Positions 32,560 to 41,818 of a stretch of DNA of 64,000 bases are shown here, piece by piece. The notes beneath the pieces are model-generated. The model saw nothing but the letters and a program-made list of their open reading frames with translations, did not search any database and was not told where the DNA came from. A program made the translations under genes and the position numbers. Source of the stretch: Fusicatenibacter_A intestinipullorum (lineage in GTDB: Bacteria > Bacillota > Negativicutes > Acidaminococcales > Acidaminococcaceae); the NCBI GenBank assembly GCA_019117495.1, contig DWZP01000008.1, positions 42,193-106,192 of the forward strand. Reading direction: 5' to 3'. Each line of letters opens with the position of its first letter. Position 1 is the stretch's first letter.

Positions 32560-33450
32560 TCAGGCCCGCGGATGGGCTTTTGCGTAAATATCGCGCAGGC
32601 GTTTATTGGTTAAATGCGTGTAAATCTGTGTTGTGGAAATATCCGAATGCCCTAAAAGCTCCTGCACGCTGCGCAGGTCGGCGCCGTTATCCAAAAGGTG
32701 CGTGGCAAACGAATGGCGCAGAATATGCGGGGTAAGCACTTTGTTGATGTTTGCTTTTCTGCCGTAGCCGCGGATAATCTGCCAAAAGCGCTGGCGCGTA
32801 AGTTCATGCCCGCCGAAAGCCAGAAAAACTATGTTGGTGTTTCTGCCTGCATGCGTAAGTTTCGGGCGCACTTTTTCAAGGTACTGCTGCAAAAATTCCG
32901 CAGCAACAGAACCAAGCGGCACAATACGCTCTTTGCTGCCCTTGCCGAACGCAATGATATACTTCATGTTTAAATCAACGCGTTCCAGCGTAAGGTTAAT
33001 AAGTTCGGAAACGCGCATACCGGTAGCGTACAGCACTTCAAGCATCGTGCGGTCACGAAAACCCTCCGCCGTTGTTATATCGGGCTGGTTTAAAAGGCGC
33101 ACAACCTCGTCCTCGCTTAAAACGCGCGGCAGCTTAATGCCTTTGGTCCCTGCTTCAACAACTTCTGCCGGGTTGGCGTCCATATACCCTTCGGCAGTCA
33201 TAAAGCGGTAAAACGCCTTAATGGCTGCCAGCTTGCGCGCAATGGTTGCTGCGGCAAGGCCTTTTTCCTTCAGCTGCGTCATATACCCGGTTATCTGCTC
33301 ACGGCTTACGTTAACCAGCGCGTCGCTGTTTTTAAAGCCAAGCGTTTTGCAAAACAGGCGTAAATCACGCTCGTACGCCTGCCTGGTATTTGCCGAAAGA
33401 CCAAGCTCCACTGTTAAATATTCAAAAAAAAGCTGCATCCTGCCTGTCAT
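32560..33450 (-). CDS. xerD: Tyrosine recombinase XerD
   Basis: A 296-residue site-specific recombinase that resolves chromosome dimers at dif with XerC. An N-terminal SAM-like core-binding domain (ELGLSANTRQAYERDLRLF) precedes the catalytic domain. Catalytic residues are Arg in GMRVSELINL, Lys in FGKGSKERIVPL, His-x-x-Arg in HILRHSFATHLL, His in LLGHSDIS and the Tyr nucleophile in TTQIYTHL. Length and spacing are those of XerD/XerC; the D assignment rests on overall resemblance. No mobile-element genes surround it, so it is the housekeeping copy. Confidence 0.9.
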   Translation of the reverse strand: MTGRMQLFFEYLTVELGLSANTRQAYERDLRLFCKTLGFKNSDALVNVSREQITGYMTQLKEKGLAAATIARKLAAIKAFYRFMTAEGYMDANPAEVVEAGTKGIKLPRVLSEDEVVRLLNQPDITTAEGFRDRTMLEVLYATGMRVSELINLTLERVDLNMKYIIAFGKGSKERIVPLGSVAAEFLQQYLEKVRPKLTHAGRNTNIVFLAFGGHELTRQRFWQIIRGYGRKANINKVLTPHILRHSFATHLLDNGADLRSVQELLGHSDISTTQIYTHLTNKRLRDIYAKAHPRA

Positions 33451-33504
33451 AAAAATACCCTATATAAAGAAAAACAACGCCACAGCGCCGTTTTTCTTAA
33501 CTTT

Positions 33505-33762
33505 TTATTGTTGCTCACGTCTTTCCGGCTGCATAATTGTAATGTTTGCCGCCGGGGAAATTGTAGAAATGGCATGCTTATAAACAAGCTGCTGCTTGCC
33601 TTCGTTTTCTATAATAACGGTAAAATTATCAAACCCGCGTACCAGCCCCCTGATTTGGAAACCGTTCACAAGGTAAATAATTACGCCAAGGTTTTCCTTT
33701 CTGACATGGTTTAAAAAGCTGTCCTGCAAATTCATAGCCGGTTTTGCATTGTTCATGGTCAT
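33505..33762 (-). CDS. hfq: RNA chaperone Hfq
   Basis: An 85-residue Sm-like protein forming a hexamer that pairs small RNAs with mRNAs. It has NLQDSFLNHVRKENLGVIIY (Sm1) and the Sm2 signature YKHAISTI (YKHA usually seen in Hfq). SD GGAGGGG is 6 nt before ATG. Its place right after miaA matches the common miaA-hfq order. The C-terminal tail is short, as in Firmicutes. Confidence 0.96.
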   Translation of the reverse strand: MTMNNAKPAMNLQDSFLNHVRKENLGVIIYLVNGFQIRGLVRGFDNFTVIIENEGKQQLVYKHAISTISPAANITIMQPERREQQ

Positions 33763-33798
33763 TTACAGCCCCTCCATAATTTTATTATTGTTATAATT

Positions 33799-34728
33799 TT
33801 AACCTATCTTAAACTTTTCTACAACTGTTTTAATCATTTCTGCCGTAACATTTTCGTAATTGGGTTCTGCGTCAAGGTTAAACCATTTTACATACGGCAT
33901 TTTTTTGTACCAGGTAAACTGCCTTTTGGCAAAATTGCGCGTTGCCTGTTTAATTTTGTCAACGGCGGTAGCCTTTTCCCACTCGCCCTTTAAGTACAAC
34001 ACTGTCTGCCGGTAACCGATAGCCTGCATGGACTGCGCCGTTTCGGGCACGCCTTCTTCAAGCAGGCGGCGCGTTTCTTCTATCAGCCCCTGCTCCAGCA
34101 TAATATCCACGCGGCGGTTAATGCGCTCGTACAGCACACTGCGTTCCATGCGCAGGCCAAAAACAGCGGCGTCATAAACAAGTTCTTCGCTTTTGCTGTG
34201 CGAAAGGTCATCCCCGCTTTCGGCGGCTTCAATAGCGCGTATCACACGGCGTGTGTTGTTAATATCTATTTTTCCGGCTTCTGCCGGTGCAGATTTTTCA
34301 AGCCTTGCATAAAGAGCTTCTTTGCCCTGCTCAGCCAAAAGCGCTTCAAGCTCCGCGCGCAGGGCTGAATCTTCACCTTTGGAGCTGAACTTGTAGTCTT
34401 CAAGCAGCGCCTTAATGTAAAGCCCCGTGCCGCCAACTATAATGGGCAGTTTGCCGCGCGCTGTAATTTCGTCAATCAGCCTTTCGGCACGCTCTTTAAA
34501 ATCAACCACATTAAACGTGGCTTCCGGCGGCAGAATATCCACCATATGGTGCGGCACAAGCGCCAGTTCTTCCTCCGTAGGTTTCGCCGTGCCGATATCC
34601 ATACCACGGTATACGAGCATTGAGTCGCCCGATATAATTTCGCCGTCCAGCGCTTGGGCGAGGGCTATGCCGCAGTGGCTTTTGCCCGTTGCCGTAGGGC
34701 CGAGAATAACGGCTATTTGCTTTTTCAT
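33799..34728 (-). CDS. miaA: tRNA dimethylallyltransferase
   Basis: A 309-residue enzyme that prenylates A37 of tRNAs reading UNN codons. Motifs are the P-loop GPTATGKSHCGIALA, DGEIISGDSMLVYRGMDIGTAKP, GGTGLYIKALL, and the C-terminal RNFAKRQFTWYKK. The pathway partner MiaB, which adds the methylthio group, is encoded at the head of the same cluster. It follows the methyltransferase gene by 2 nt, so the run miaB-mutS-mutL-MTase-miaA is probably one operon. Confidence 0.96.
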   Translation of the reverse strand: MKKQIAVILGPTATGKSHCGIALAQALDGEIISGDSMLVYRGMDIGTAKPTEEELALVPHHMVDILPPEATFNVVDFKERAERLIDEITARGKLPIIVGGTGLYIKALLEDYKFSSKGEDSALRAELEALLAEQGKEALYARLEKSAPAEAGKIDINNTRRVIRAIEAAESGDDLSHSKSEELVYDAAVFGLRMERSVLYERINRRVDIMLEQGLIEETRRLLEEGVPETAQSMQAIGYRQTVLYLKGEWEKATAVDKIKQATRNFAKRQFTWYKKMPYVKWFNLDAEPNYENVTAEMIKTVVEKFKIG

Positions 34729-34730
34729 AA

Positions 34731-35510
34731 CTATCTCCTGATAATTCCGTATTTTACGCGGCTGTACCTGCCGCCCTGAATTTCCGTGCAGCCCAGGCCG
34801 CGCAGAAAACTTTCGCTGCGCTCTTTAATAACAACGCGCGGTGCGGCTTTCAGCGCCAGTTCTATTATCTCCGCGTTAACTTCCTTTTCGTAGGCCAGCG
34901 GCCGCAGCGGCTTCATGTTAGCCGATGTTTTTACGCCGAAGCGGAACATGGGGTCAAAATAAACCGCGTCAAAACTGTCCGGCGGCACATTCTGCAAATA
35001 ATCATCCGCCCTGGCGTGCATAGCTTTTATTCTGCGCATGGCTGTGTCAACGTCCTGCCTGCCGGTTTCATAGCAGGCAAGCCCGCGCGCCACAACAAAA
35101 GCAAGCAGCGGCGACGCCTCCACGCCGACCACTTTGCCTGCGGCACCCACCGCGTAGCTTGCCACAATGGCATCGCTGGCAAGCCCTAAAGTGCAGTCCA
35201 GCACCTTCATGCCCGGTTTTAAGGCCAGCGCTTCTATTAAATGGTCGCTTTCACCCGCGGCAACGTGTTTTAAGCGCAAATCGGCCATGCTGGGGTGAAA
35301 AAAGAACCTGCCTTCTTCCGTAAACACCTGCGGGCCAAGTTTTGTTGCCACCAAAAGCGCGCTTACGCTGTGTTTTTGGCACAGTTCTTCCAAACTTCCG
35401 CTGCGCCCGCGGCGCAGGTACGGCACGCCAAACCCCTGTGCCCAGGCGCGCGCCTGCCACTGGAGCCCGCTGTTGCGCCCTGCCGTTACGGCAAATTTCT
35501 GCTGCATCAT
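34731..35510 (-). CDS. RsmJ-like class I SAM-dependent methyltransferase
   Basis: A 259-residue protein with a Rossmann fold: MKVLDCTLGLASDAIVASYA (motif I, about 103), VVGVEASPLL (motif II), a DAVYFDPMF (motif IV, D-P-M-F) and an N-terminal region FFFHPSMADLRLKHVAAGES. The fold and the DPMF motif match the RsmJ/YhiQ group that methylates G1516 of 16S rRNA, but firmicute members of this group are more divergent and the substrate is unproven. Its start overlaps the mutL stop by 4 nt and it precedes miaA by 2 nt. Confidence 0.8.
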   Translation of the reverse strand: MMQQKFAVTAGRNSGLQWQARAWAQGFGVPYLRRGRSGSLEELCQKHSVSALLVATKLGPQVFTEEGRFFFHPSMADLRLKHVAAGESDHLIEALALKPGMKVLDCTLGLASDAIVASYAVGAAGKVVGVEASPLLAFVVARGLACYETGRQDVDTAMRRIKAMHARADDYLQNVPPDSFDAVYFDPMFRFGVKTSANMKPLRPLAYEKEVNAEIIELALKAAPRVVIKERSESFLRGLGCTEIQGGRYSRVKYGIIRR

Positions 35511-37429
35511 GTGCGTTTAAACATTTTATAAAGCTCTGCCGAGCTTATTTCTATCATACACGGGCGTCCGTGCGGGCAGGTAAACGGATGCTCCGTATTG
35601 CACAAATCAATAATCAGCTGGCGCATCTGGCGCATATTAAGCACCTCGCCGGCTTTTATCGCCGCCTTGCATGCCATCATGTGCAGCATGTTCTGGCGCA
35701 AATCGCTCGGGCTGATGTTTTTCATCTCGCTCAGCATTTTGGTTATCTCGCGGATAAAATCTTCCGCACCGTCCGCCTTTATATCGGCAGGCAGGCTGGA
35801 AACCCTTAAAAGTGCTTCACCGGCCGGTTCTATATCCACGCCGAGGCGCGAAAAATCTTCACGGTGCTTTTCAATAATTTCCGTATCGTGCGCGGTAACA
35901 TCAATGTACAGCGGCATCAGCATGGTCTGCGCCGGTATGTTGTTGTGCGCGTTAACAAATTTATCGTACAAAATACGCTCGTGCGCGGCGTGCTGGTCAA
36001 TCAAATACAGCGTGTCTTCGCTTTGGGCAATAATAAAGGTTTTGTCAACCTGCCCAATCGGCCAGATGCTTTCCGTTTCGTTATTAGTATCGGTAAAACC
36101 TATAACGTTAGCGGCAACTTCGTCCTGCTTTTTAAACTCCTCGCGCACTTCGTTAATGGTATAAACAGGCTCCGTTTTAGGCGGAGTGTATGTATATTCC
36201 ACCTGTTTCCACACTTCGCTCTGCACTGGTTCAGGCTGCGGCTCATGTGCCGGAGCTGTTTTAAAAATATCTGCGTAAGCAGGCTTTGGCTGCTGCACGG
36301 GTGCCGATTTCGGCGCACTCTGCTGTTTCGGCAGCGGCATACCGTCCGTAATAACGCCCTGCCCCACCGGTTTAAACACCGCAAGCTCGCTGTCTGGCAA
36401 AAGGTCAAGCGCCTGCTGCGGTTTGGCGCTCATAGGCTTTGTTAAAGCGTCTGTAAGCGCCTTATACATGGCTTTATAAATTACGCTGTCGTCGCTGAAT
36501 TTTATTTCGCTTTTCTGCGGATGCACGTTAACGTCAATGGTGTGCGTGTCAACCTCCACCATCAGCACGGCAAAGGGAAAGCCGCTTTTCGGCACCTGCG
36601 ACTGGTAAGCGTGGTCAATCGCCTTGCTCATCATGCGGTTGTTGATAATGCGGCCGTTAACCATAAAAGTCTGCCACTGGCGCGTGCCTTTTAACAGTGT
36701 AGGCTTACCGATGTAGCCCGTAATTTTTACGTCGGTGCCGGTAAAATCAACTTTTAAAAGTTCGTCACTCACTTTTTTGCCGTACAGGGCGGTAATGGCG
36801 TCAAACAAACTGCCGTTGCCGGGCGTGCTCAACACTTCTTTATCGTTGCTTACAAGCTTAAAGCGCACATCCGGGCGCGAAAGCGCAAGCCGCGTTAAAA
36901 GTTCGTTAATATAGCGGCCTTCCGTAGCGTTGGTGCGCAAAAACTTGCGGCGTGCCGGCACGTTAAAAAACAGGTTCTCCACAATAACCGTTGTGCCCGC
37001 CTGACCGCCGGTCTGCTGGCATTCGGTCTGTTCGCCGCCGTCAATGCGGATGCTTGTTGCAAATTCTTCGTCCGCCGGGCGCGTTAACAGCTGAAAATTA
37101 CTTACGGACGCAATACTCGGCAAAGCCTCGCCGCGGAAGCCCAGCGTATGCAGGCTCATTAAATCTTCCGCCGCGCGGATTTTGCTTGTTGCGTGGCGCA
37201 GCACAGCAAGTTTGGCATTGGCTTCCGTCATGCCGCTGCCGTCGTCCGCCACGCGGATATACTGCGTGCCGCCTTCAAAAATTGTAACGTCTATCTTTCC
37301 GGCACCGGCGTCAAGGGCGTTTTCTACAAGCTCCTTAACTACCGAAGCCGGTTTTTCAACAACTTCACCGGCTGCAATCTGGTTGGCCGTGTTCTGGTCT
37401 AAAAGCTTTACTTCTGCGCTTACGGTCAT
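35507..37429 (-). CDS. mutL: DNA mismatch repair protein MutL
   Basis: A 640-residue GHKL ATPase. The N-terminus has NQIAAGEVVEKPASVVKELV, ENALDAG, DDGSGM and TLGFRGEALPSIASV. A Pro/Gln-rich linker (about 340-430) joins a C-terminal endonuclease domain with DQHAAHERILYDKF, ACKAAIKAGEVL and CPHGRPCMIE. These three motifs are those of nicking MutL proteins from bacteria without MutH; the last acidic residue of DQHA(X)2E(X)4E is Asp here instead of Glu. Start overlaps the mutS stop by 4 nt. Confidence 0.96.
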   Translation of the reverse strand: MTVSAEVKLLDQNTANQIAAGEVVEKPASVVKELVENALDAGAGKIDVTIFEGGTQYIRVADDGSGMTEANAKLAVLRHATSKIRAAEDLMSLHTLGFRGEALPSIASVSNFQLLTRPADEEFATSIRIDGGEQTECQQTGGQAGTTVIVENLFFNVPARRKFLRTNATEGRYINELLTRLALSRPDVRFKLVSNDKEVLSTPGNGSLFDAITALYGKKVSDELLKVDFTGTDVKITGYIGKPTLLKGTRQWQTFMVNGRIINNRMMSKAIDHAYQSQVPKSGFPFAVLMVEVDTHTIDVNVHPQKSEIKFSDDSVIYKAMYKALTDALTKPMSAKPQQALDLLPDSELAVFKPVGQGVITDGMPLPKQQSAPKSAPVQQPKPAYADIFKTAPAHEPQPEPVQSEVWKQVEYTYTPPKTEPVYTINEVREEFKKQDEVAANVIGFTDTNNETESIWPIGQVDKTFIIAQSEDTLYLIDQHAAHERILYDKFVNAHNNIPAQTMLMPLYIDVTAHDTEIIEKHREDFSRLGVDIEPAGEALLRVSSLPADIKADGAEDFIREITKMLSEMKNISPSDLRQNMLHMMACKAAIKAGEVLNMRQMRQLIIDLCNTEHPFTCPHGRPCMIEISSAELYKMFKRT

Positions 37430-40008
37430 AAAGCACCTCCTTCGCGCTTAGCCTCCTCCTGCAATTTATATAATGTGTTCATAGCCTCAATGGGAGTCAT
37501 GCTCATAACATCCATATTGGCAAGGCGCTGCTGCAAAGCGCTGCCAAACAGCGAACCCATCATGCCGCCGTCCTGCTGCTGTGCAGGCTGCGCCTGTTTC
37601 GTCCCTTCGCTGTCGTATTCCTTTAAAAATTCGTTCGCACGTTCAAGAACCTTCTTCGGCAGCCCCGCCAGGCGTGCAACGTGTACGCCGTAGCTTTTAT
37701 CGCTGCCGCCGCGCACAATGCGGCGCAAAAACACAATATCGTTGCCGCGTTCCTTAACCGCAACGCTGTAATTTTTTACGCCCTCCATAATGTTTTCCAG
37801 CTCAATAAGCTGATGGTAATGCGTGGCAAACAGCGTTTTGGCTTTAATTTTTTCGTGAATGTATTCCATAACGGCGCGGGCAATGCTCATACCGTCAAAG
37901 GTACTGGTGCCGCGTCCCACTTCGTCCAGAATAATAAGGCTGTTTCTGGTGGCGTATTTTAAAATCTGCGCCACCTCGTTCATTTCCACCATAAAGGTGC
38001 TTTGCCCCGTGGCAAGGTCGTCGCTGGCGCCTACGCGGGTAAAAATTTTATCCACCGGGCAAATGCTGGCCTGCCGCGCAGGAATAAAGCTGCCCATCTG
38101 CGTCATCAGCGTTAAAAGCGCAACCTGGCGCATATAGGTGGATTTACCTGCCATGTTCGGCCCGGTAATAATTATCATGCGCTCGTCCGTACTGTTTAAA
38201 TTGGTATCGTTGGGCACAAAAATATCGCGCTCCAAAAGGCGTTCCACAACCGGGTGGCGCCCGTCAAGGATACGTATTTCGCTGCGGTTGTTCAGTTCCG
38301 GCTTAATATAGTTGTATTTAAACGCCGCTTCTGCCAGCGAAGCCAGCACGTCGATATTGGCCAGCGCACGCGCGGTTTCCTGTATCTCCGGTATTTTGGC
38401 GCGTATCTGCTCGCGCAGATTGTTAAAAATATAATATTCAAGCTGTTCGATTTTTTCTTTGGCGCTTAAAATTTTGTTTTCAAAATCCTTCAGTTCCGGC
38501 ACAATGTAGCGCTCGGCGTTAACAAGGGTCTGCTTGCGCACAAAATAATCCGGCACGGAAGCCGACTGGCCCTTGCTGACTTCGATATAATAGCCGAAAA
38601 CCTTGTTGTAACCTACTTTTAAGGTTTTAATGCCTGTTTCTTCTTTAATGCGCTGCTCAAAATTCTGCATCCATGTTTTGTTGTCGCTGGCAATGCTGTG
38701 CAGCTCGTCCAGTTCCAAATCAAAGCCGGTGCGTATCATGCCGCCTTCACGTACGGAAAACGGCGGCTCGTCCACAATCGCCGCTGCCAGAGTATCGTAA
38801 ATTTCCTGATGCAGATGAATTCCGCCTGCAAGATGCGCAAGCAGGCGGCTTGACGCATTATTTAAAAGCTCTTTTATGCCCGGCAGCACGGCAAGCGAGC
38901 TGCGCAGGGCTACCAAATCGCGGGCGTTGGCGCTGCCTACTTCAATGCGGGAAATAATGCGTTCCAAATCGAAAACTTTTTTCATTTCTTCCGCAAGGCC
39001 GGTACGCAGCTGCAAATTTTCCAAAAGCTCTTTCACTGCCTGCTGGCGCGCGTTTATCTGCGCCAAATCCAAAAGCGGGCACTCAATCCAGCTGCGGAGC
39101 TTGCGCGCGCCCATGCTGGTTACGGTAAAATCAAGCACATCCAGAAGCGTGCCGCGCTTAGTGCCGTCACGCATGTTTTTAACAAGCTCCAGATTGCGGA
39201 TAGCAGTGGCGTCAAGGTTCATAAATTTTTCCACGGCTATGCGCGTCAAACGGTTAATATGCGTTAAATCCGCCTTAACGGTGCTGTGCAAATAGCGCAG
39301 CATGTGCTCAGCCGCACTGTGTACAAGGGCGTCGCCACCGTATTCGCTGTCAGCAAAATGCGCGGCAAAATAATCGGCATTTTCGTTTTCTTCCTGGTAA
39401 AAAGATATTGCACATTCTGGCAGCTTTGCCTTCAGCCATGCTTCCAGTTTTTCCCAGCCTTCAATGCCGCTGTATACCACCGCTTCCGCCGGCTGAATGC
39501 GGAACAGCTGCTCCTGTACCGCGCTCAGCATTTCGCTGCCTTCGCCGGTAAACCACTGGCACTCGCCGGTAGAAATATCTGCCGCCACAAGGCACAAACG
39601 CGCACCGTCCTGCTGCAAAAACACCAAAAAACGGTTATGCTTGTCGTCCAAAAGCTGCTCGTTTAAAGCCGTGCCCGGCGTAATAATTTTTATAACCTTG
39701 CGCTCTACAATGCCTTTGGCAAGCTTGGGGTCTTCCACCTGCTCGCAAATGGCAATGCGGTAGCCTTTTTTTATCAGTTTGGCAATGTAGCCGTCAACAC
39801 TGTGGTAAGGCACGCCGCACATGGGTATGCGTTCTTCAAGCCCCGCGGCACGCCCGGTTAAAGTAATATTCAGTTCGCGCGACGCCGTTAAGGCATCGTC
39901 AAAAAACATTTCGTAAAAATCGCCCAAACGGAAAAACAGCAGTTCATCCTGATGCTGGCGTTTAACTTCCAGATACTGCTGCACCATAGGCGTATAGTTT
40001 GCAGCCAT
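37426..40008 (-). CDS. mutS: DNA mismatch recognition protein MutS
   Basis: An 860-residue MutS1 protein that binds mispairs and recruits MutL. The mismatch-binding domain shows LLFFRLGDFYEMFFDDA with the Phe-x-Glu wedge. The ATPase domain has GPNMAGKSTYMRQ (Walker A), ILDEVGRGTSTFDGMS and FATHYHQLIELE. Length matches E. coli MutS. It starts 2 nt after the miaB stop and overlaps mutL. Confidence 0.97.
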   Translation of the reverse strand: MAANYTPMVQQYLEVKRQHQDELLFFRLGDFYEMFFDDALTASRELNITLTGRAAGLEERIPMCGVPYHSVDGYIAKLIKKGYRIAICEQVEDPKLAKGIVERKVIKIITPGTALNEQLLDDKHNRFLVFLQQDGARLCLVAADISTGECQWFTGEGSEMLSAVQEQLFRIQPAEAVVYSGIEGWEKLEAWLKAKLPECAISFYQEENENADYFAAHFADSEYGGDALVHSAAEHMLRYLHSTVKADLTHINRLTRIAVEKFMNLDATAIRNLELVKNMRDGTKRGTLLDVLDFTVTSMGARKLRSWIECPLLDLAQINARQQAVKELLENLQLRTGLAEEMKKVFDLERIISRIEVGSANARDLVALRSSLAVLPGIKELLNNASSRLLAHLAGGIHLHQEIYDTLAAAIVDEPPFSVREGGMIRTGFDLELDELHSIASDNKTWMQNFEQRIKEETGIKTLKVGYNKVFGYYIEVSKGQSASVPDYFVRKQTLVNAERYIVPELKDFENKILSAKEKIEQLEYYIFNNLREQIRAKIPEIQETARALANIDVLASLAEAAFKYNYIKPELNNRSEIRILDGRHPVVERLLERDIFVPNDTNLNSTDERMIIITGPNMAGKSTYMRQVALLTLMTQMGSFIPARQASICPVDKIFTRVGASDDLATGQSTFMVEMNEVAQILKYATRNSLIILDEVGRGTSTFDGMSIARAVMEYIHEKIKAKTLFATHYHQLIELENIMEGVKNYSVAVKERGNDIVFLRRIVRGGSDKSYGVHVARLAGLPKKVLERANEFLKEYDSEGTKQAQPAQQQDGGMMGSLFGSALQQRLANMDVMSMTPIEAMNTLYKLQEEAKREGGAL

Positions 40009-40009
40009 T

Positions 40010-41362
40010 TTATTCTGCCTGTCCTTTCACAAGCCAAGTCTGCGCATTGCAGATTTTTACGTTAACCTTCTGCCCTGCCGTAAAAGTGCGCCCTTCCGTG
40101 GGCCACAGCACGAGTTTATTGGTGCGCGTCCTGCCGCTCCATACATTGGGGTTATTGGCGCTCGGCCCTTCGGCAAGCACCTCGTAGGTTTTGCCAACCA
40201 TTTCTTCGTTGCGCTTCAGGCTGTTTTCGTTCTGCACTGCCATTAAACGGTTAAGGCGCGCTTTTTTAACATCCAGTGGCACCTGCCCTTCCATTTTGGC
40301 GGCAGGCGTACCGCTGCGCTTGCTGTAAATAAAGGTGTAGGCGGCGTCAAAGCCAACATCTTTTACAAGAGAAAGCGTTTCTTCAAAATCTTCTTCCGTT
40401 TCACCCGGGAAGCCCACAATTATATCGGTTGTAACAGCGGCATCCGGCACATAGCGGCGAATCATTTTCACAAGGTCAAGATACTGTTCGCGCGTGTAGC
40501 CGCGGTTCATCATTTTTAAAATGCGGCTGGAACCTGCCTGAAACGGCACATGGAAGTTTTCGCAGATGTGTTCACATTCCGCAACCGCCTGAATAACGTC
40601 CTCACCCATATCGCGCGGATGGCTTGTCATATAGCGGATGCGCTCCACGCCGGGCACATCGTTTACGCGGCGCAGAAGTTTGGCAAACATGCCTTTTTCG
40701 CCAAAATCCTTGCCGTAGGAATTTACGTTCTGCCCAAGCAGGGTAAACTCTTTATAGCCGTTTGCCACTGCCTGTTCAACTTCTTCCACAATGTTTTCAA
40801 TGCTGCGGCTGCGCTCGCGCCCGCGCACATAAGGCACTATGCAGTAAGTGCAGAAATTGTTGCAGCCGTACATAATGGGTATCCACGCCGAAAAGCCGCT
40901 CTGGCGCACGCGGTTGCCTTCAAATTCGCTGTCAGCAATTATCATATCATCATAAATGCGGCCGCCTTTGTCCGCCAGAAAATCTGTAAGAATTTCCTTA
41001 AAGCTGTTTACATGCGCAGTGCCTATTAATAAATCAATCTGCGGATGCTTTTTAATAAGCTTTTCGCCGTCTTTCTGTGCCATGCAGCCTGCCACGCATA
41101 TAACCTGCCCCGGATGGTTTTCCTTAACGCGCTTCAGTTCGCCGATTTTGCCCAAAATGCGTTTTTCCGCGCTTTCGCGCACGCAGCAGGTATTAACAAC
41201 GATAATATCCGCATTATGAAAATCGTCCGCTTTGGCATAGCCCATTTCCTCAAGCTGCCCGGCATAGTGCTCGGCATCGCTTTCGTTCATCTGGCAGCCG
41301 TAATTGAGGATAAAATAAGTTTTTCCCTCAGCGGCATCAACAAAATTTTTATCTGAAATCAT
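40010..41362 (-). CDS. miaB: tRNA-2-methylthio-N6-dimethylallyladenosine synthase
   Basis: A 450-residue radical SAM enzyme that methylthiolates i6A37 in tRNA. The N-terminal UPF0004 domain has YGCQMNESDAE and NTCCVRESAE with three Fe-S Cys; the radical SAM motif is GCNNFCTYCIVPYVRGRERS; the C-terminus ends with a TRAM domain (GRTRTNKLVLWP). ATG at 41362 with GGAGG 6 nt ahead is chosen; an in-frame upstream TTG is part of that SD. It heads the miaB-mutSL-miaA cluster. Confidence 0.96.
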   Translation of the reverse strand: MISDKNFVDAAEGKTYFILNYGCQMNESDAEHYAGQLEEMGYAKADDFHNADIIVVNTCCVRESAEKRILGKIGELKRVKENHPGQVICVAGCMAQKDGEKLIKKHPQIDLLIGTAHVNSFKEILTDFLADKGGRIYDDMIIADSEFEGNRVRQSGFSAWIPIMYGCNNFCTYCIVPYVRGRERSRSIENIVEEVEQAVANGYKEFTLLGQNVNSYGKDFGEKGMFAKLLRRVNDVPGVERIRYMTSHPRDMGEDVIQAVAECEHICENFHVPFQAGSSRILKMMNRGYTREQYLDLVKMIRRYVPDAAVTTDIIVGFPGETEEDFEETLSLVKDVGFDAAYTFIYSKRSGTPAAKMEGQVPLDVKKARLNRLMAVQNENSLKRNEEMVGKTYEVLAEGPSANNPNVWSGRTRTNKLVLWPTEGRTFTAGQKVNVKICNAQTWLVKGQAE

Positions 41363-41390
41363 ACTTACCTCCAAAAATCTCTAATAATAA

Positions 41391-41420
41391 ATTATACCAT
41401 AATTTAAGCCCTTTCAGCAA
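41391..41420 (-). promoter_or_regulatory. miaB operon promoter
   Basis: TTGCTG (41420-41415), 18-nt spacer, TATAAT (41396-41391) on the minus strand, about 30 nt before the miaB start. Confidence 0.6.
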
Positions 41421-41477
41421 TTTTTGCAGTAAGCAGCGGCTAATTTTACGCTGATTTTTATTTTAATTATAGCATAC

Positions 41478-41506
41478 TTTGACTTTTGCGTTATGTTTGA
41501 TATAAT
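41478..41506 (+). promoter_or_regulatory. Promoter of predicted antisense antitoxin RNA
   Basis: TTTGAC at 41478-41483, 17-nt spacer, perfect TATAAT at 41501-41506 on the plus strand. No plus-strand coding region follows; the transcript would instead run into the 3' end of the small toxin gene. Confidence 0.65.
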
Positions 41507-41512
41507 AATTAT

Positions 41513-41622
41513 AGAAAAACAAACGGCTGCCGATAGACGGTCAGCCGCAAATATTGAAAAGTTGTTATAAGTAACGACCGTCAAAGTTTGCGAGGCTAAT
41601 GGCGGCCGTTACTGTTTTTTAG
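41513..41622 (+). ncRNA. Predicted antisense RNA antitoxin of a type I toxin-antitoxin locus
   Basis: A plus-strand transcript of about 105 nt is predicted from a consensus promoter (-10 at 41501) to a terminator whose arms AGTAACGACCG and CGGCCGTTACT enclose a long loop and end in GTTTTTTAG (about 41574-41620). It is fully complementary to the 3' UTR and last codons of the 31-residue peptide gene on the other strand. This convergent 3'-overlap layout is that of txpA/RatA and bsrG/SR4 systems. RNA evidence is lacking. Confidence 0.6.
41524..41547 (-). terminator. Terminator of the small toxin mRNA
   Basis: CGGCTG and CAGCCG arms with an internal CGTC-TAT-CGG element, followed on the minus strand by TTTGTTTTTC. 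It lies about 60 nt after the small ORF stop. Confidence 0.7.
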
Positions 41623-41704
41623 CGTAGTCTTTTCCGAGGGCATAGCCAAGAGAAAATACTGTTATTGTATAACCGATAATGGTTAAAATATCAATAACTT
41701 CCAT
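41609..41704 (-). CDS. Small hydrophobic peptide, probable type I toxin (holin-like)
   Basis: A 31-codon gene with a very strong SD (AGGAGGGG) ahead of ATG at 41704. The peptide starts MEVIDILTIIGYTITVFSLG (one membrane-spanning stretch, about 4-23) and ends with a charged Lys-rich tail (GKDYAKKQ), the pattern of small type I toxins and so-called holin-like toxins of Firmicutes. It has its own promoter, a long structured leader with a hairpin next to the SD (41719-41748), its own terminator, and a convergent antisense transcript over its 3' end. It would depolarise or stress the inner membrane if over-expressed. A non-toxic membrane peptide is the alternative. Confidence 0.68.
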   Translation of the reverse strand: MEVIDILTIIGYTITVFSLGYALGKDYAKKQ

Positions 41705-41718
41705 ACTATCCCCTCCTG

Positions 41719-41748
41719 CATAGTATTTCCGTTTTACGGATTTCTATG
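41719..41748 (-). promoter_or_regulatory. Leader hairpin next to the toxin SD
   Basis: Nested arms CATAG/CTATG and TCCGT/ACGGA lie directly upstream of AGGAGGGG on the minus strand. A second hairpin, CCCTCC/GGAGGG (41766-41780), lies further 5'. Long structured leaders that delay translation are usual for type I toxin mRNAs. Confidence 0.5.
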
Positions 41749-41818
41749 TCAACGTAGGGTCACAGTCCCTCCGGGGAGGGCTAACCGCCTACCGTTATGG
41801 CAGCACATTTGCCTAGAT

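Noticed and set aside
32560..33450. Integrase of a mobile element
   Set aside because: Housekeeping context, XerD-like length and absence of phage or plasmid genes nearby favour chromosomal XerD.
35507..37429. Possible loss of MutL endonuclease activity because the last acidic residue of the DQHA motif is Asp
   Set aside because: Asp can replace Glu as a metal ligand, and the partner motifs (ACKAAIKAGE, CPHGRP) are intact, so activity is expected.
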